64,000 bases of DNA from Pseudomonas laurylsulfativorans. Its GTDB lineage: Bacteria; Pseudomonadota; Gammaproteobacteria; Pseudomonadales; Pseudomonadaceae. The notes under the pieces were generated by a model. It did not search any database. It saw only the letters and a program-made list of their open reading frames with translations, and was not told the origin of the DNA. A program made the translations under genes and the position numbers. This document shows positions 16,815 through 25,276 of the stretch, in pieces. Every line of letters begins with the position of its first letter. Within the stretch, counting starts at the first letter, position 1. Where the stretch lies: contig NZ_MUJK01000013.1 of the NCBI RefSeq assembly GCF_002906155.1, forward strand, positions 62,001-126,000, written 5' to 3'.

Positions 16815-17204
16815 ATGAGCAACGAAAAATACGAAAAAGGCCTGAAGATCCGCACCCAGGTGCTGGGCGAAGCCTACGTCAACCGCTCCATCGAAAACGC
16901 AGACGACTTCACCCGGCCGCTGCAAGAGATGGTCACCGAGTATTGCTGGGGTCATGTCTGGGGCCGTGAGGGTTTGTCGCTCAAGGAACGCAGCATGATC
17001 AACCTGGCGATGATCTCGGCCCTCAACCGCCCCCATGAACTCAAGCTGCATGTGCGCGGCGCCTTGCGTAACGGCCTGAGTCGTGAGCAAATACGCGAAA
17101 TATTGCTTCAGGTCGGCATTTATTGCGGTGTCCCCGCTGCCGTAGACAGTTTCCGGCTCGCCCGTGAAGCCTTCGCCGAAGCCGATGCCGAGGCCTCCAG
17201 TTAA
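16815..17204 (+). CDS. Carboxymuconolactone decarboxylase family protein
   Basis: A 129-residue all-helical protein of the CMD/AhpD-like family. The core LSLKERSMINLAMISALNRP, then LKLHVRGALRNGLSREQI and GIYCGVPAAVDSFR match PcaC-type decarboxylases, which act on 4-carboxymuconolactone in the protocatechuate pathway. It contains a single Cys in GIYCG rather than the CxxC of peroxidase-type AhpD. The operon context suggests a related decarboxylation or isomerisation rather than protocatechuate breakdown, as no pca genes are nearby. The binding site is GGGAGAGCATCAAA. Confidence 0.9.
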   Translation: MSNEKYEKGLKIRTQVLGEAYVNRSIENADDFTRPLQEMVTEYCWGHVWGREGLSLKERSMINLAMISALNRPHELKLHVRGALRNGLSREQIREILLQVGIYCGVPAAVDSFRLAREAFAEADAEASS

Positions 17205-17292
17205 CCCTTGGCTGTTTGATCTGACCGGGCACCCAGATTCCCGTAATCGAAGTGCTCTTTTTGCATGGACAGCCACAATCAGAGCGGACCCC

Positions 17293-18045
17293 ATGAAACG
17301 CCTGCCACTCGACGACAGCTTCAAGGTCAATCGCAACCCCGTTACCCTGCGCGAAATCGTGCTGGATAAACTGCGAAGCGCCATCATGAACTTCCAGCTT
17401 CTGCCGGGAGACCGTCTGGTCGAACGCGATCTGTGCGATCGCCTGGGCGTCAGCCGTACTTCCGTGCGCGAAGCCTTGCGTCACCTGGAATCCGAAGGCC
17501 TGGTGGAATTCGCCGACGCCAAGGGCCCGCGTGTCGCGATCATCACCCTGGCCGATGCCGTGGACATCTATGAGCTGCGCTGCGTACTCGAAGGGCTGAT
17601 CGTTCAACTGTTTACCCTGCGCGCCAAGGCCAAGGACATCAAGGCCCTGGAAAAAGCCCTGGAAGAAAACCGCAAGGCGCTCAAAGACGGCGAATTGCAA
17701 CAGGTCATCGACTCGGTGCAAGGCTTCTACGACGTGTTGCTCGAAGGCTCGGGCAACCATGTCGCGGCCACCCAGCTGCGCCAGTTGCAGGCACGCATCA
17801 GTTACCTGCGTGCGACTTCGGTGTCCCAGGAAAACCGTCGCGGCGCCAGTAACCAGGAAATGGAACGCATGGTCGAGGCGATCAAGGGCGGTGATCCGCT
17901 GGCCGCCCACCAGGCTTGCGTCGACCACGTGCGTGCCGCCGCTGCCGTGGCCCTGGACTACCTCAAGCGCAAACAGGAAGAAACCGGCGACATCCCGGCG
18001 ATCACCCTGCCCATCGCGCTGAAAGAACCGCGCATAGGTCGCTGA
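17293..18045 (+). CDS. GntR-family regulator with FCD domain
   Basis: A 250-residue regulator. The N-terminal winged helix has LREIVLDKLRSAIMNFQLLP and RLGVSRTSVREALRHLESEG. The all-helical FCD effector domain includes DIYELRCVLEGL and a C-terminal HQACVDHVRAAA with a metal-binding-type His pair. FCD proteins usually repress catabolic genes until a small carboxylate binds. It lies inside the operon headed by ATGGTATACCAT, and the same operator occurs at 40.3 kb, so it probably controls both clusters. The ATG at 17293 is taken because the FCD family starts shortly before the helix-turn-helix. Confidence 0.93.
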   Translation: MKRLPLDDSFKVNRNPVTLREIVLDKLRSAIMNFQLLPGDRLVERDLCDRLGVSRTSVREALRHLESEGLVEFADAKGPRVAIITLADAVDIYELRCVLEGLIVQLFTLRAKAKDIKALEKALEENRKALKDGELQQVIDSVQGFYDVLLEGSGNHVAATQLRQLQARISYLRATSVSQENRRGASNQEMERMVEAIKGGDPLAAHQACVDHVRAAAAVALDYLKRKQEETGDIPAITLPIALKEPRIGR

Positions 18046-18046
18046 G

Positions 18047-18610
18047 ATGTTCAGCCCGAGCTTTTGCCCCAAGTGCGGCAGCGCAGACCTTAGGTCACAG
18101 CTGCCGCCGGGCGATACGCACGAGCGCCTGATGTGCCGCGGCTGCGGCTACATCCACTACGTCAATCCGAAGATCATTGCCGGCTGCATCATCGAGCAGG
18201 ACGGCAAGTACCTGTTGTGCCAGCGCGCGATTCCGCCGCGCCCCGGCACCTGGACCCTGCCGGCGGGCTTCATGGAAAGCGGCGAGACCACCGAACAGGC
18301 GGCCTTGCGCGAGGTCTGGGAAGAAAGCGGCGTGCGTGCGGAAATCGTCTCGCCCTATTCGATTTTCAGCGTGCCCAAGATCAGCGAGGTGTACATCATC
18401 TTCCGCGCCATTGCGCTGGAGATCACCGGCCAGTACGGCCCGGAAACCCTCGACTACAAATTCTTCGCGCCCGAGGATATCCCTTGGGAGAGCATCTACT
18501 ACCCGGCGATCCGGCAGATTCTTGAGCGTTATATCGAGGAACGGCAGGCTGGGGTTTATGGCATCTACATGGGCAATGACGACAGCGGGAAGATTCACTT
18601 TATTCGTTGA
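18047..18610 (+). CDS. Nudix hydrolase with N-terminal zinc ribbon
   Basis: A 187-residue protein. CPKCGSADL and CRGCGYIHY form a four-Cys zinc ribbon at residues 5-30, followed by a Nudix domain whose box reads GFMESGETTEQAALREVWEE then SG, complete for G-x5-E-x7-REUXEEXGU. It hydrolyses a nucleoside-diphosphate-linked compound. The layout is like NudC but shorter. The start is one base after the GntR stop, so it is co-transcribed. It may clear a damaged or flavin-type nucleotide, which is speculative. Confidence 0.92.
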   Translation: MFSPSFCPKCGSADLRSQLPPGDTHERLMCRGCGYIHYVNPKIIAGCIIEQDGKYLLCQRAIPPRPGTWTLPAGFMESGETTEQAALREVWEESGVRAEIVSPYSIFSVPKISEVYIIFRAIALEITGQYGPETLDYKFFAPEDIPWESIYYPAIRQILERYIEERQAGVYGIYMGNDDSGKIHFIR

Positions 18611-18633
18611 AAGCAGCGGATTTTGACCTGTCA

Positions 18634-18663
18634 CCTGTGGGAGCGGGCTTGCCGCGAAGAGGC
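18634..18663. repeat. Single REP element
   Basis: One arm, CACCTGTGGGAGCGGGCTTG followed by CCGCGAAGAGGCC, with no mirror copy nearby. Confidence 0.7.
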
Positions 18664-18706
18664 CAGTGCCAGTTAAAGACTGTTACCTATGTGCTTGAAC
18701 TGTTTT

Positions 18707-18832
18707 GTGACCTATGTGGGTGAGTCATACCCGGTGAGACCTTTTGGTTCCTTTTGGCGCGTTCCCAAAAGGGACTCGCCGTAAGGGAGAAACCGCCAGC
18801 CGCCGTTACCGCAGAAACGGATATGTACACAC
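18707..18832. repeat. Dispersed Pseudomonas intergenic repeat
   Basis: The segment with CCTTTTGGTTCCTTTTGG and CAAAAGGGACTCGCCGTAAG is of a kind I remember as a recurring intergenic repeat in Pseudomonas genomes. Internal complementarity (CCTTTTGG, CCAAAAGG-like) could form a hairpin. It borders the AraC gene end at 18834. Confidence 0.5.
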
Positions 18833-18833
18833 C

Positions 18834-19673
18834 TTACAACCCCAGACGAAACTGCTTAGGCGTAATCCCGAACTGCTTACGAAACGCCCGAATAAAATTA
18901 CTCGGCTGCCGATACCCCAACCGCTCGGCAATCCGCTCAATCGGCTGATCCCCCGCGGTCAACCAGTGCCGCGCCATCTCCAGACTGTCACTGCGAGCAT
19001 GTTGCACCGCTGCCGTCTGCCAGTGCCGCAACATGCTCTGATGCAAAAACCCATTGGCCCCCAATAGCGGTTCATCAAGACTGGACGAAGGCAAGGTCAG
19101 ACAAGGATGCCCACCGCTTTGCACCTCGACACCCACACTGCGCAACCACTGCCCGGCAGCCTGCTGCGGCGTCAGGTGAACAGCGACAAACACCTCGGCC
19201 GGCGCTCGCCCCAATCGTCGGGCAATGTTGCGCACCAACGTCAGGGTTGCCGCATCAAGGCCAAAAAAATGCGTCTGCTGGCCAACACTGCGCAAATGCA
19301 ACCGAGCCTGCCCGCCCCCCTCCTCCAGTTCCGCCACCACACAGTTGGTCACCCGTGGCATGAACTCGGTGAAGCACGCCAGGCTCGCCCGCAGGGTCGC
19401 GGCGGAGTCCAGCAGAATGTTCAACCCTCGCAGCGTGGTGGTCGCCATGCCGTTGACCAGTTCGCAGCCAAACGACACCCCCGCGCCCGCACGTTCGCAC
19501 TCATGCCACAAACGTTCGACCAGGTGCGCGGGCACGTGCAGGTCCTGCCCTTCGAGCAATGACAGGCAAATCCCCGCCCGTTGCAGCAGTTGCTCCTGGC
19601 ACAGGCCGGACTGCCGCGCATGGCTGAGAATGGTGCGGGTGAAGGCGCTGGAAATGAAGGGTTGGCTGGTCAT
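18834..19673 (-). CDS. AraC-family regulator (OruR-like)
   Basis: A 279-residue regulator. An N-terminal arabinose-binding-like domain (PF12625 type) carries FTEFMPRVTNCVVAELEEGG in mid-protein, and a C-terminal double helix-turn-helix reads IERIAERLGYRQPSNFIRAF. It is divergent from the LysR gene at 19768 across 94 bases. A start with a clear binding site is not seen. The target genes are not obvious, because the neighbours are other regulators. Confidence 0.9.
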   Translation of the reverse strand: MTSQPFISSAFTRTILSHARQSGLCQEQLLQRAGICLSLLEGQDLHVPAHLVERLWHECERAGAGVSFGCELVNGMATTTLRGLNILLDSAATLRASLACFTEFMPRVTNCVVAELEEGGGQARLHLRSVGQQTHFFGLDAATLTLVRNIARRLGRAPAEVFVAVHLTPQQAAGQWLRSVGVEVQSGGHPCLTLPSSSLDEPLLGANGFLHQSMLRHWQTAAVQHARSDSLEMARHWLTAGDQPIERIAERLGYRQPSNFIRAFRKQFGITPKQFRLGL

Positions 19674-19767
19674 GGCAAGTTACGGCGAGAAGACAGGCGT
19701 GTACTTATGCCAGCCTCTGTGCTATCGATCCAATGCATTAAAATCATCCACCAAATGCAGGAGACGC

Positions 19768-20688
19768 ATGATGGACCTACGACAACTCCGCCACCTCGTC
19801 GCCCTGGCCGACTACCGCAACTTCGGCCGTGCCGCCGAGGCGATCAATCTCAGTCAACCGGCCTTCAGTCGCAGCATCCAGACCCTGGAGCGCGACCTCG
19901 ACTGCGTGCTGGTGGAACGCAGCAGCCGCGAATTCCGCCTGACCGGCCAGGGCGAACTGGTGCTGCAACATGCCCGGCGCCTGCTCGCCGGCAGCCAGGC
20001 CTTGCACAACGAATTGACCCAATACAACGGCCTCACCGGTGGCGAGTTGCACTTCGGTTGCGGCCCGTACCCAGCCCAGGTGCTAGTGCCCGAGGCGCTG
20101 GCGGAATTCATCCAGGCCCATCCGGCGATCCGCATCAGTTTCCACCAGGGCGACTGGGAGCAACTGGCGGTCTGGCTTCGTGAACAGCAGATCGAATTCC
20201 TCGTGGCCGACGCGCGGTACTTCACCGGCGACCCGCAATATCAGGTACAGCTGTTGCGCCCCCGGCGCGGGCGATTCTTTTGCCGTGTCGATCATCCCCT
20301 GATGCAGCGCAAGAACCTGTCCCTGCGCGCCCTGCTCGACTACGCGGTGGTCGGCACACGAATACCGCCGATGATCCGCAAGATCCTCGCCGATGTGCAG
20401 GGTGAAACGGACTTCAATCCGAGCGTCGAGTGCGCGCAATTCGATGCCATCCGCCGCGTGGTGATGCGCTCCGACGCGGTGGGTATCGCCACCATGGAGG
20501 CCTTGGCCGAACTGGTCGACCAGGGCCTGATCCGCCTGCTGGAATTTGCCGATGTGCCCAAGGACGATCCCGGCCTGCAATTGCACTACGGTATCGTCAG
20601 CCGCGCCGGGCACTCCCTGACACCCGCCGCGCTGGCGATGGTCGAGGCCGTGCTGACGGTTGACCAGCGCTTGCTGGCGTCGAATTAG
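19768..20688 (+). CDS. LysR-family regulator
   Basis: A 306-residue LTTR. The N-terminal winged helix reads MDLRQLRHLVALADYRNFGR and INLSQPAFSRSIQTLERDL, and a typical periplasmic-binding-like effector domain follows. The start at 19768 follows CAGGAGACGC, and an ATG one codon later is equally possible. The longer open frame upstream lies antisense to the AraC gene and is not used. No neighbouring structural gene is evident. Confidence 0.92.
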   Translation: MMDLRQLRHLVALADYRNFGRAAEAINLSQPAFSRSIQTLERDLDCVLVERSSREFRLTGQGELVLQHARRLLAGSQALHNELTQYNGLTGGELHFGCGPYPAQVLVPEALAEFIQAHPAIRISFHQGDWEQLAVWLREQQIEFLVADARYFTGDPQYQVQLLRPRRGRFFCRVDHPLMQRKNLSLRALLDYAVVGTRIPPMIRKILADVQGETDFNPSVECAQFDAIRRVVMRSDAVGIATMEALAELVDQGLIRLLEFADVPKDDPGLQLHYGIVSRAGHSLTPAALAMVEAVLTVDQRLLASN

Positions 20689-20708
20689 TCGAACAACCAC
20701 CGCCCCCA

Positions 20709-20793
20709 CTGTAGGAGCGAGCTTGCTCGCGATGGAGTGTCATTCACCGCGGTGTCGACTGATATACCATCGCGAGCAAGCTCGCTCCTACAG
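20709..20793. repeat. REPIN
   Basis: CTGTAGGAGCGAGCTTGCTC and its complement close around a short spacer, between two LysR genes that converge here. Confidence 0.88.
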
Positions 20794-20814
20794 AGGTTTG
20801 GTGTCACATTCAAA

Positions 20815-21729
20815 TCACGCCCGCCGCGCCAGCGCCTGCAACGCCCGGGGCTCACCGAGGGCGCGCAGCAGGCAATGCATCGCTTCCTCGCGGCTGCGCT
20901 CGAAGCGATAGCGCGACTCGATGTACAGCGCCAGTTTCAATTCCACCGGTTCGTCCAGGGGCAGCGGCACGTGTTGCAGGCCCAGCACATTGGCGACCCG
21001 GCTTGGCAAGCTGATGCCGAACGGCTGGCGGTCGGCGATCAGCTTCGCGGCCAGGGTGCTCTGGGTGCTCATCGCCACAGTGCGGCGCAGGCCTTTCAAG
21101 CCAAGCTGCAAGTCCACGGGGCTGAGCCCGTCGCGACGGCTCGACACCTGAATCTGCGGCTGCTCCAGATACGCCTGCAGGGTGCGCGGCGGTTCCTTGA
21201 GCGCGGCGCCATAGGCGAACACGTAATGGTCGGCGGGCAGTGCCTGTTTGTGCAGGCCGGCAAGCCCGGCCAGAGGCTGGTCGAGGTCGATCAGGATATC
21301 CAGCTTGCCGCTGGCCAGGTCCTGCAAGGCGTCACGGCGCCGGGGCTGGAAATAACGCACCTGCCAATCGGCGTGGGGTGATTCGAGCAAGGCATCGAGC
21401 AGCACCGGTTGCAGGCAATCCAGACAACTGATGCGCAGCAGCGGATTGTTCTGCCGCGCGGCAGGAATCATGCGCAAGCCGTCGCGCAATGACTCAAGCG
21501 CGGCACGTACGTAATCGGCCAGGCGATGGGCGACCAATGTCGGCGTCACGCCCAGGCGACTCTTGATGAACAGCGGGTCGCCACACAAATCGCGCAGGCG
21601 ACGCAACGCATTGCTCATGGCCGGTTGCGACAGGCACATCACCTCGGCGGCACGCGTCACGCTGCGCTGCTGGTAAATCGCATCGAAGGCGAGCAACAGG
21701 TTCAAATCGAGCTGGCGTAAATCAAGCAT
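20815..21729 (-). CDS. LysR-family regulator (NodD/LeuO-like)
   Basis: A 304-residue LTTR beginning MLDLRQLDLNLLLAFDAIYQ, with the recognition region VTRAAEVMCLSQPAMSNALR and the DPLFIKSR wing typical of NodD/NahR/LeuO-type members. The start follows CCGGAGCAAGACC. It is divergent from the AraC gene at 21801 over about 70 bases, so the pair may regulate each other. Confidence 0.92.
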   Translation of the reverse strand: MLDLRQLDLNLLLAFDAIYQQRSVTRAAEVMCLSQPAMSNALRRLRDLCGDPLFIKSRLGVTPTLVAHRLADYVRAALESLRDGLRMIPAARQNNPLLRISCLDCLQPVLLDALLESPHADWQVRYFQPRRRDALQDLASGKLDILIDLDQPLAGLAGLHKQALPADHYVFAYGAALKEPPRTLQAYLEQPQIQVSSRRDGLSPVDLQLGLKGLRRTVAMSTQSTLAAKLIADRQPFGISLPSRVANVLGLQHVPLPLDEPVELKLALYIESRYRFERSREEAMHCLLRALGEPRALQALARRA

Positions 21730-21800
21730 GGTCTTGCTCCGGCAAATCGCTTAACGTCGGGCAGCCTAACCAGTGTTCCGGAACACGCTGTGAGCCCTAC

Positions 21801-22841
21801 ATGACAAAAAGCGATCAGCCGCTGCACGCCCCCTCAATACCCAATGCGTTCTACGCACCGACCCTGCTGCCGGCCATCGAAGAGTTGCTGGCCCGCGGCG
21901 TGGACCGCGAACGCATCGAAGGCCTTTTTCGTCGCAGCCTGTTCGAGTTGCGCACGCCATTCATGCGCATTCCGCTGTTCATGTCACGGCGCTTCTGGGC
22001 GTTTGCCCTGGAACAGACCGGCGACCCGTTGATCGGCCTGGCGGCCGGCCGGCGTTTCGTTTCTACCGCCACCAATGGCCTGACGTACCTGTTCGACGTG
22101 GCCGACTCACTGGACAGCGCCTGCCAGTATTTCGTGCGCTTCTTTCCATTTTTCAACGGCCACTTCCAGGCCCGGATCGTGCGCGGCGACGACAGCGTCG
22201 AATTGCGTTTGCTCGACCGCGGCAGCGTGAAAACCAGCGCGGCAACCACCGATTACATCCTCATCAGCCTGTGCAGCATGCTGCGGCGCAAGTTTCTCGC
22301 CAGCGGCCTGGAGCGTGATCCGATTCTGGGCGTCGGGCTGGCCGGTGCTTGCACGGTCAACCCGCAGGAACATGCACAAGCCTTTCGCGCACCGGTGCAA
22401 TGGGGGCAGGCGCAGCACTCGATTCGCCTCGATCCACAGCTGTTCGTCATCCCGTTGACGCCGGGCAATCATGAGCTTGAACAGACGTTGGTCGAACTGC
22501 TGGAGCAGACCCGACGCAACAGCGAACCGACCTTGCTGGAGCAAGTCTGCGACCATTTGATCGTCGACCTCGCCGAAGCCAACTGGCAGCAATTCTGTAC
22601 CACCCAGCATTTGCTCGAGCGCACCGCAGCCCGACGCTTGAAGGCATTGGGCTGGAGTTTTTCCGAGTTGCTCGACGAATACCGCCGCTACCGCGCCGAA
22701 GATTTTTTGCAGGGCACAGACCTGGAGCTGGTAGAGATTTCCGACCGCCTCGGCTACAGCGATGTGCAAAGCTTAAACCGCGCATGCCTGCGTTGGCTGG
22801 GGTGTGCACCGGGCGCCTGGCGAACCCGACAAGGTCAATAG
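21801..22841 (+). CDS. AraC-family regulator (arabinose-binding domain)
   Basis: A 346-residue regulator with the PF12625-type N-terminal domain (NGLTYLFDVADSLDSACQYF near residues 92-111) and a C-terminal helix-turn-helix pair ending LELVEISDRLGYSDVQSLNR. Length is normal for OruR/ArgR-like proteins. It has only a weak Shine-Dalgarno (TGAGC). An imperfect hairpin with a T-run follows the gene. Confidence 0.9.
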   Translation: MTKSDQPLHAPSIPNAFYAPTLLPAIEELLARGVDRERIEGLFRRSLFELRTPFMRIPLFMSRRFWAFALEQTGDPLIGLAAGRRFVSTATNGLTYLFDVADSLDSACQYFVRFFPFFNGHFQARIVRGDDSVELRLLDRGSVKTSAATTDYILISLCSMLRRKFLASGLERDPILGVGLAGACTVNPQEHAQAFRAPVQWGQAQHSIRLDPQLFVIPLTPGNHELEQTLVELLEQTRRNSEPTLLEQVCDHLIVDLAEANWQQFCTTQHLLERTAARRLKALGWSFSELLDEYRRYRAEDFLQGTDLELVEISDRLGYSDVQSLNRACLRWLGCAPGAWRTRQGQ

Positions 22842-22846
22842 AACAC

Positions 22847-22878
22847 CACCCTCGTGCGCCACGGGTGCCCTGGTTTTT
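22847..22878 (+). terminator. Imperfect hairpin plus T-run after the AraC gene
   Basis: CACC/GGTG and CGTG/CACG can pair with a bulge, and CCTGG followed by six T residues lies just downstream. The stem is weak. Confidence 0.35.
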
Positions 22879-23082
22879 TGCGTCCCCCCATTTTCCAGCT
22901 ACAAATGATGAGTGGTTTGGGTGTCCAGAATCCTGACAGCGGTTGTCACGGGGCGGACGTCGATGGATGGCATCGCTTCAAACCCGGATTGCAGCGATGG
23001 CGCGCCCGGCGCGCGGCGGCCGCAGTCCCGACACCTGCTGTCAAAACACCTGCGCCTACGGAAAAACAACAGGAGGGTGAAC

Positions 23083-23874
23083 ATGCCTCGGCAAGTGATA
23101 GTCAACGCTGACGATTTTGGTCTCAGTGCCTGCGAAAACGCGGTGATCCTGGGCGCTTTCCAGGCCGGGCTCATCAGCTCCGCCACCGCCATGGCCAACA
23201 TGCCGGCGTTCAAACCGGCCTGCGTCCTGGCCCGGCATCCATTGCTCGAAGGCCGCATCGGCCTGCACTTCAACCTGACCTATGGCCGTCCATTGAGCCA
23301 GAGCATTGTGCAACGCCCGACCTTCTGCGACGGTGCCGGCGTGTTCGACCTCAACCTGTCCCGCACCCGCCTCTGGCTCCGGCGCCGGGATCGCCACGCC
23401 GTGCTCGAAGAGCTCGAAGCCCAGTGGCAGCGCTGCCTGGACAACGGCTTGCGTCCCAGTCACCTGGACTCCCATCAACACGTGCACAACATCTGGCCAA
23501 TCGGCGAGATCGTCGCGCGCTTCGCCGCCCGCCAGGGGGTGCCAGTGCGCCTGGCGCGCAATCTGGAACAAAACCTCAGTCTGCCCAAGCGCCTGTTCAA
23601 GGACCTGCTCAACCGTCGCCTGAGCAACCTGGCCGGCGCCACCGCCGACTACGTGTGCACCCCGGTGGATCTGCGCAACGCCGAGCCACCACCTGACGGA
23701 CTGCTGGAAATCGTCGCCCACCCGAACCAGCTCGGCGCCGACTTCGGCGATGCCTATCTGGAACCTGGAGAGTCCTTGAGTGCGTTGCTGCAACAGCGTT
23801 TGCCGGGTGTGCCGCGGGTGGCCTATAGCGCCGCTGGCGAGGCTACGCCCCACCGCGCACAGGCCGTCCTGTAG
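23083..23874 (+). CDS. ChbG/YdjC-family carbohydrate deacetylase
   Basis: A 263-residue metal-dependent deacetylase fold. The metal motifs are NADDFGLS at residues 7-14 and HLDSHQHVHNIW in mid-protein. The family removes N-acetyl groups from chito-oligosaccharides or related glycolipids, and the specific sugar is unknown. The start is fixed by ACAGGAGGGTGAAC. The stop codon TAG is supplied by the first bases of a REP element (CTGTAGGAGC), so the C-terminus has been reset by the repeat. Confidence 0.88.
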   Translation: MPRQVIVNADDFGLSACENAVILGAFQAGLISSATAMANMPAFKPACVLARHPLLEGRIGLHFNLTYGRPLSQSIVQRPTFCDGAGVFDLNLSRTRLWLRRRDRHAVLEELEAQWQRCLDNGLRPSHLDSHQHVHNIWPIGEIVARFAARQGVPVRLARNLEQNLSLPKRLFKDLLNRRLSNLAGATADYVCTPVDLRNAEPPPDGLLEIVAHPNQLGADFGDAYLEPGESLSALLQQRLPGVPRVAYSAAGEATPHRAQAVL

Positions 23875-23897
23875 GAGCGGGCTTGCTCGCGAAGGCG
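23869..23897. repeat. Single REP element overlapping a stop codon
   Basis: CTGTAGGAGCGGGCTTGCTC followed by GCGAAGGCG. The TAG at 23872-23874 ends the deacetylase gene. Confidence 0.75.
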
Positions 23898-23918
23898 TCA
23901 GTCAGAGCAACACATCAC

Positions 23919-24725
23919 TCAGCCCTTCACCACCACCCACGTAAAACACAACGGCAACTGCGCCACTTGCTGTTGATAGCCGTCATAGAGTTCTTCGCGG
24001 TTGGAGTGCGGGTATTCCTTGAAGTGACGGATCTGCAGCCCTGCCGCAATGGCGGCGCTGAAGAGGTCGCCCAGTGTGTGGCCGAACCAGTAGGACGGCG
24101 CGGCCGGTTGTTCGATCTTGCCCTCGTAGACGATCGGTTCGTGCTGCACGAAGGGTTCGCGACGGAAGTATGAACTGGCCAGGCGAAAGGGATCGGCTGC
24201 CTCGGGGTCGAACATTTCCAGGAACGGGTGGGTTTCGTACACCACCAGCGCGCCACCCGGCTTCAGCGTGCGCGCCACATGGCGGAAGAATTCGCCGATG
24301 TCCGGCATCCAGTTCAGCACGCCGATGGTGATCAGCGCCAGGTCGAAGCGCTCCTGCAGTTGCGCAGGCAAGTGGTGAATGTCCGCTTCGATGAATTGCG
24401 GCGCATGGGGCGAGCGGGACGCCAGTTCCCGTGCCTGCTCGAGAAACGCGCCGGACTGGTCGACGCCCACGACGCTGCGCGCCCCCAGGGCAAACAGCGA
24501 CAGACTTTCGCGGCCGTTGTTGCAGCCCAGTTGCACCACCTCCTTGCCGTCGACACCGGTCTGGGTCAGCAAAGCGGTCAGGGTGTCATCCAGGCAGGAA
24601 AAATCCGCGTGTACCACGCCCTCCAGCAAGGCTTGCCATTCGCAGGAGTTTTTGTGATGACGAGCGGAGTCATTCCAGGCCTCGCGGTTACTGGCGATGG
24701 CTTGTTCTTTTGTCGGCAGTTCCAT
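23919..24725 (-). CDS. Class I SAM-dependent methyltransferase
   Basis: A 268-residue methyltransferase. Motif I reads VVQLGCNNGRESLSLFALGA, then VVGVDQS as the acidic SAM-ribose loop and DLALITIGVLNWMPDIGEFF as the post-II region. The C-terminal half holds an aromatic YWFGHTLGDLFSAA segment seen in small-molecule methyltransferases. The start follows CCTGGAGCGTGCA. It is monocistronic and converges on the deacetylase gene. The acceptor substrate is unknown. Confidence 0.88.
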   Translation of the reverse strand: MELPTKEQAIASNREAWNDSARHHKNSCEWQALLEGVVHADFSCLDDTLTALLTQTGVDGKEVVQLGCNNGRESLSLFALGARSVVGVDQSGAFLEQARELASRSPHAPQFIEADIHHLPAQLQERFDLALITIGVLNWMPDIGEFFRHVARTLKPGGALVVYETHPFLEMFDPEAADPFRLASSYFRREPFVQHEPIVYEGKIEQPAAPSYWFGHTLGDLFSAAIAAGLQIRHFKEYPHSNREELYDGYQQQVAQLPLCFTWVVVKG

Positions 24726-24895
24726 TGCACGCTCCAGGGTTCGGTGGTCGATTTGACCGGCCGGAGTCTAGATCAACGTGATCCTGACAGATGTTGCGAA
24801 GTTGTAATCCGCCCAACGCCGTCGGCGGCCCACAGCGGCAGCTATAGTTAATGACCTTGGGGATATGTGGTTAAACCGATTTAGCAGGTGCTGTC

Positions 24896-25273
24896 ATGAA
24901 AAAAACCGACCTGATGCTTGTGCTCGCCGTCAGCCTGAGCGCGCCCCCTGTCGTCCACGCCGACGACATGCCCACCACCAACTACAACAGTGAATTCAAC
25001 TACTACGGGGCCGACCAACCCTTCGCCCACCCCGTGCCACAGTCAATGAGCACTGTGCCACCGGGTTCGTACATCCCGACCGCCCCCGGGGACTTCATTC
25101 CGGTTTCAAGCGAGCACGTGTTCTCCGACTCGCGCCTGCCAACCGTAGCCGACGCCACGGTGCGGGTGTTTATCCGCTCCTACGATCCGGAGCGTGGCGT
25201 CTACGTGAACCAGGAAGTCGAGAATCCCGGTTGCATGCTGTCCTGCCTGAGGGAAGGTCCGGTATTGCAGTGA
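24896..25273 (+). CDS. Exported hypothetical protein (125 aa)
   Basis: A signal peptide (MKKTDLMLVLAVSLSAPPVV to HA) is followed by a Pro/Tyr-rich mature part (NYNSEFNYYGADQPFAHPVP) and a C-terminal beta-like segment, TVRVFIRSYDPERGVYVNQE, with two Cys (GCMLSC) that may form a disulfide. No family is recognised. It ends 3 bases from the end of the convergent sigma54 activator gene, so it is beside but not part of that system. Confidence 0.75.
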   Translation: MKKTDLMLVLAVSLSAPPVVHADDMPTTNYNSEFNYYGADQPFAHPVPQSMSTVPPGSYIPTAPGDFIPVSSEHVFSDSRLPTVADATVRVFIRSYDPERGVYVNQEVENPGCMLSCLREGPVLQ

Positions 25274-25276
25274 ACC

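Noticed and set aside
24896..25273. Small exported protein as part of the oxidase regulon
   Set aside because: It is convergent with the activator gene, and I see no -24/-12 promoter in front of it.
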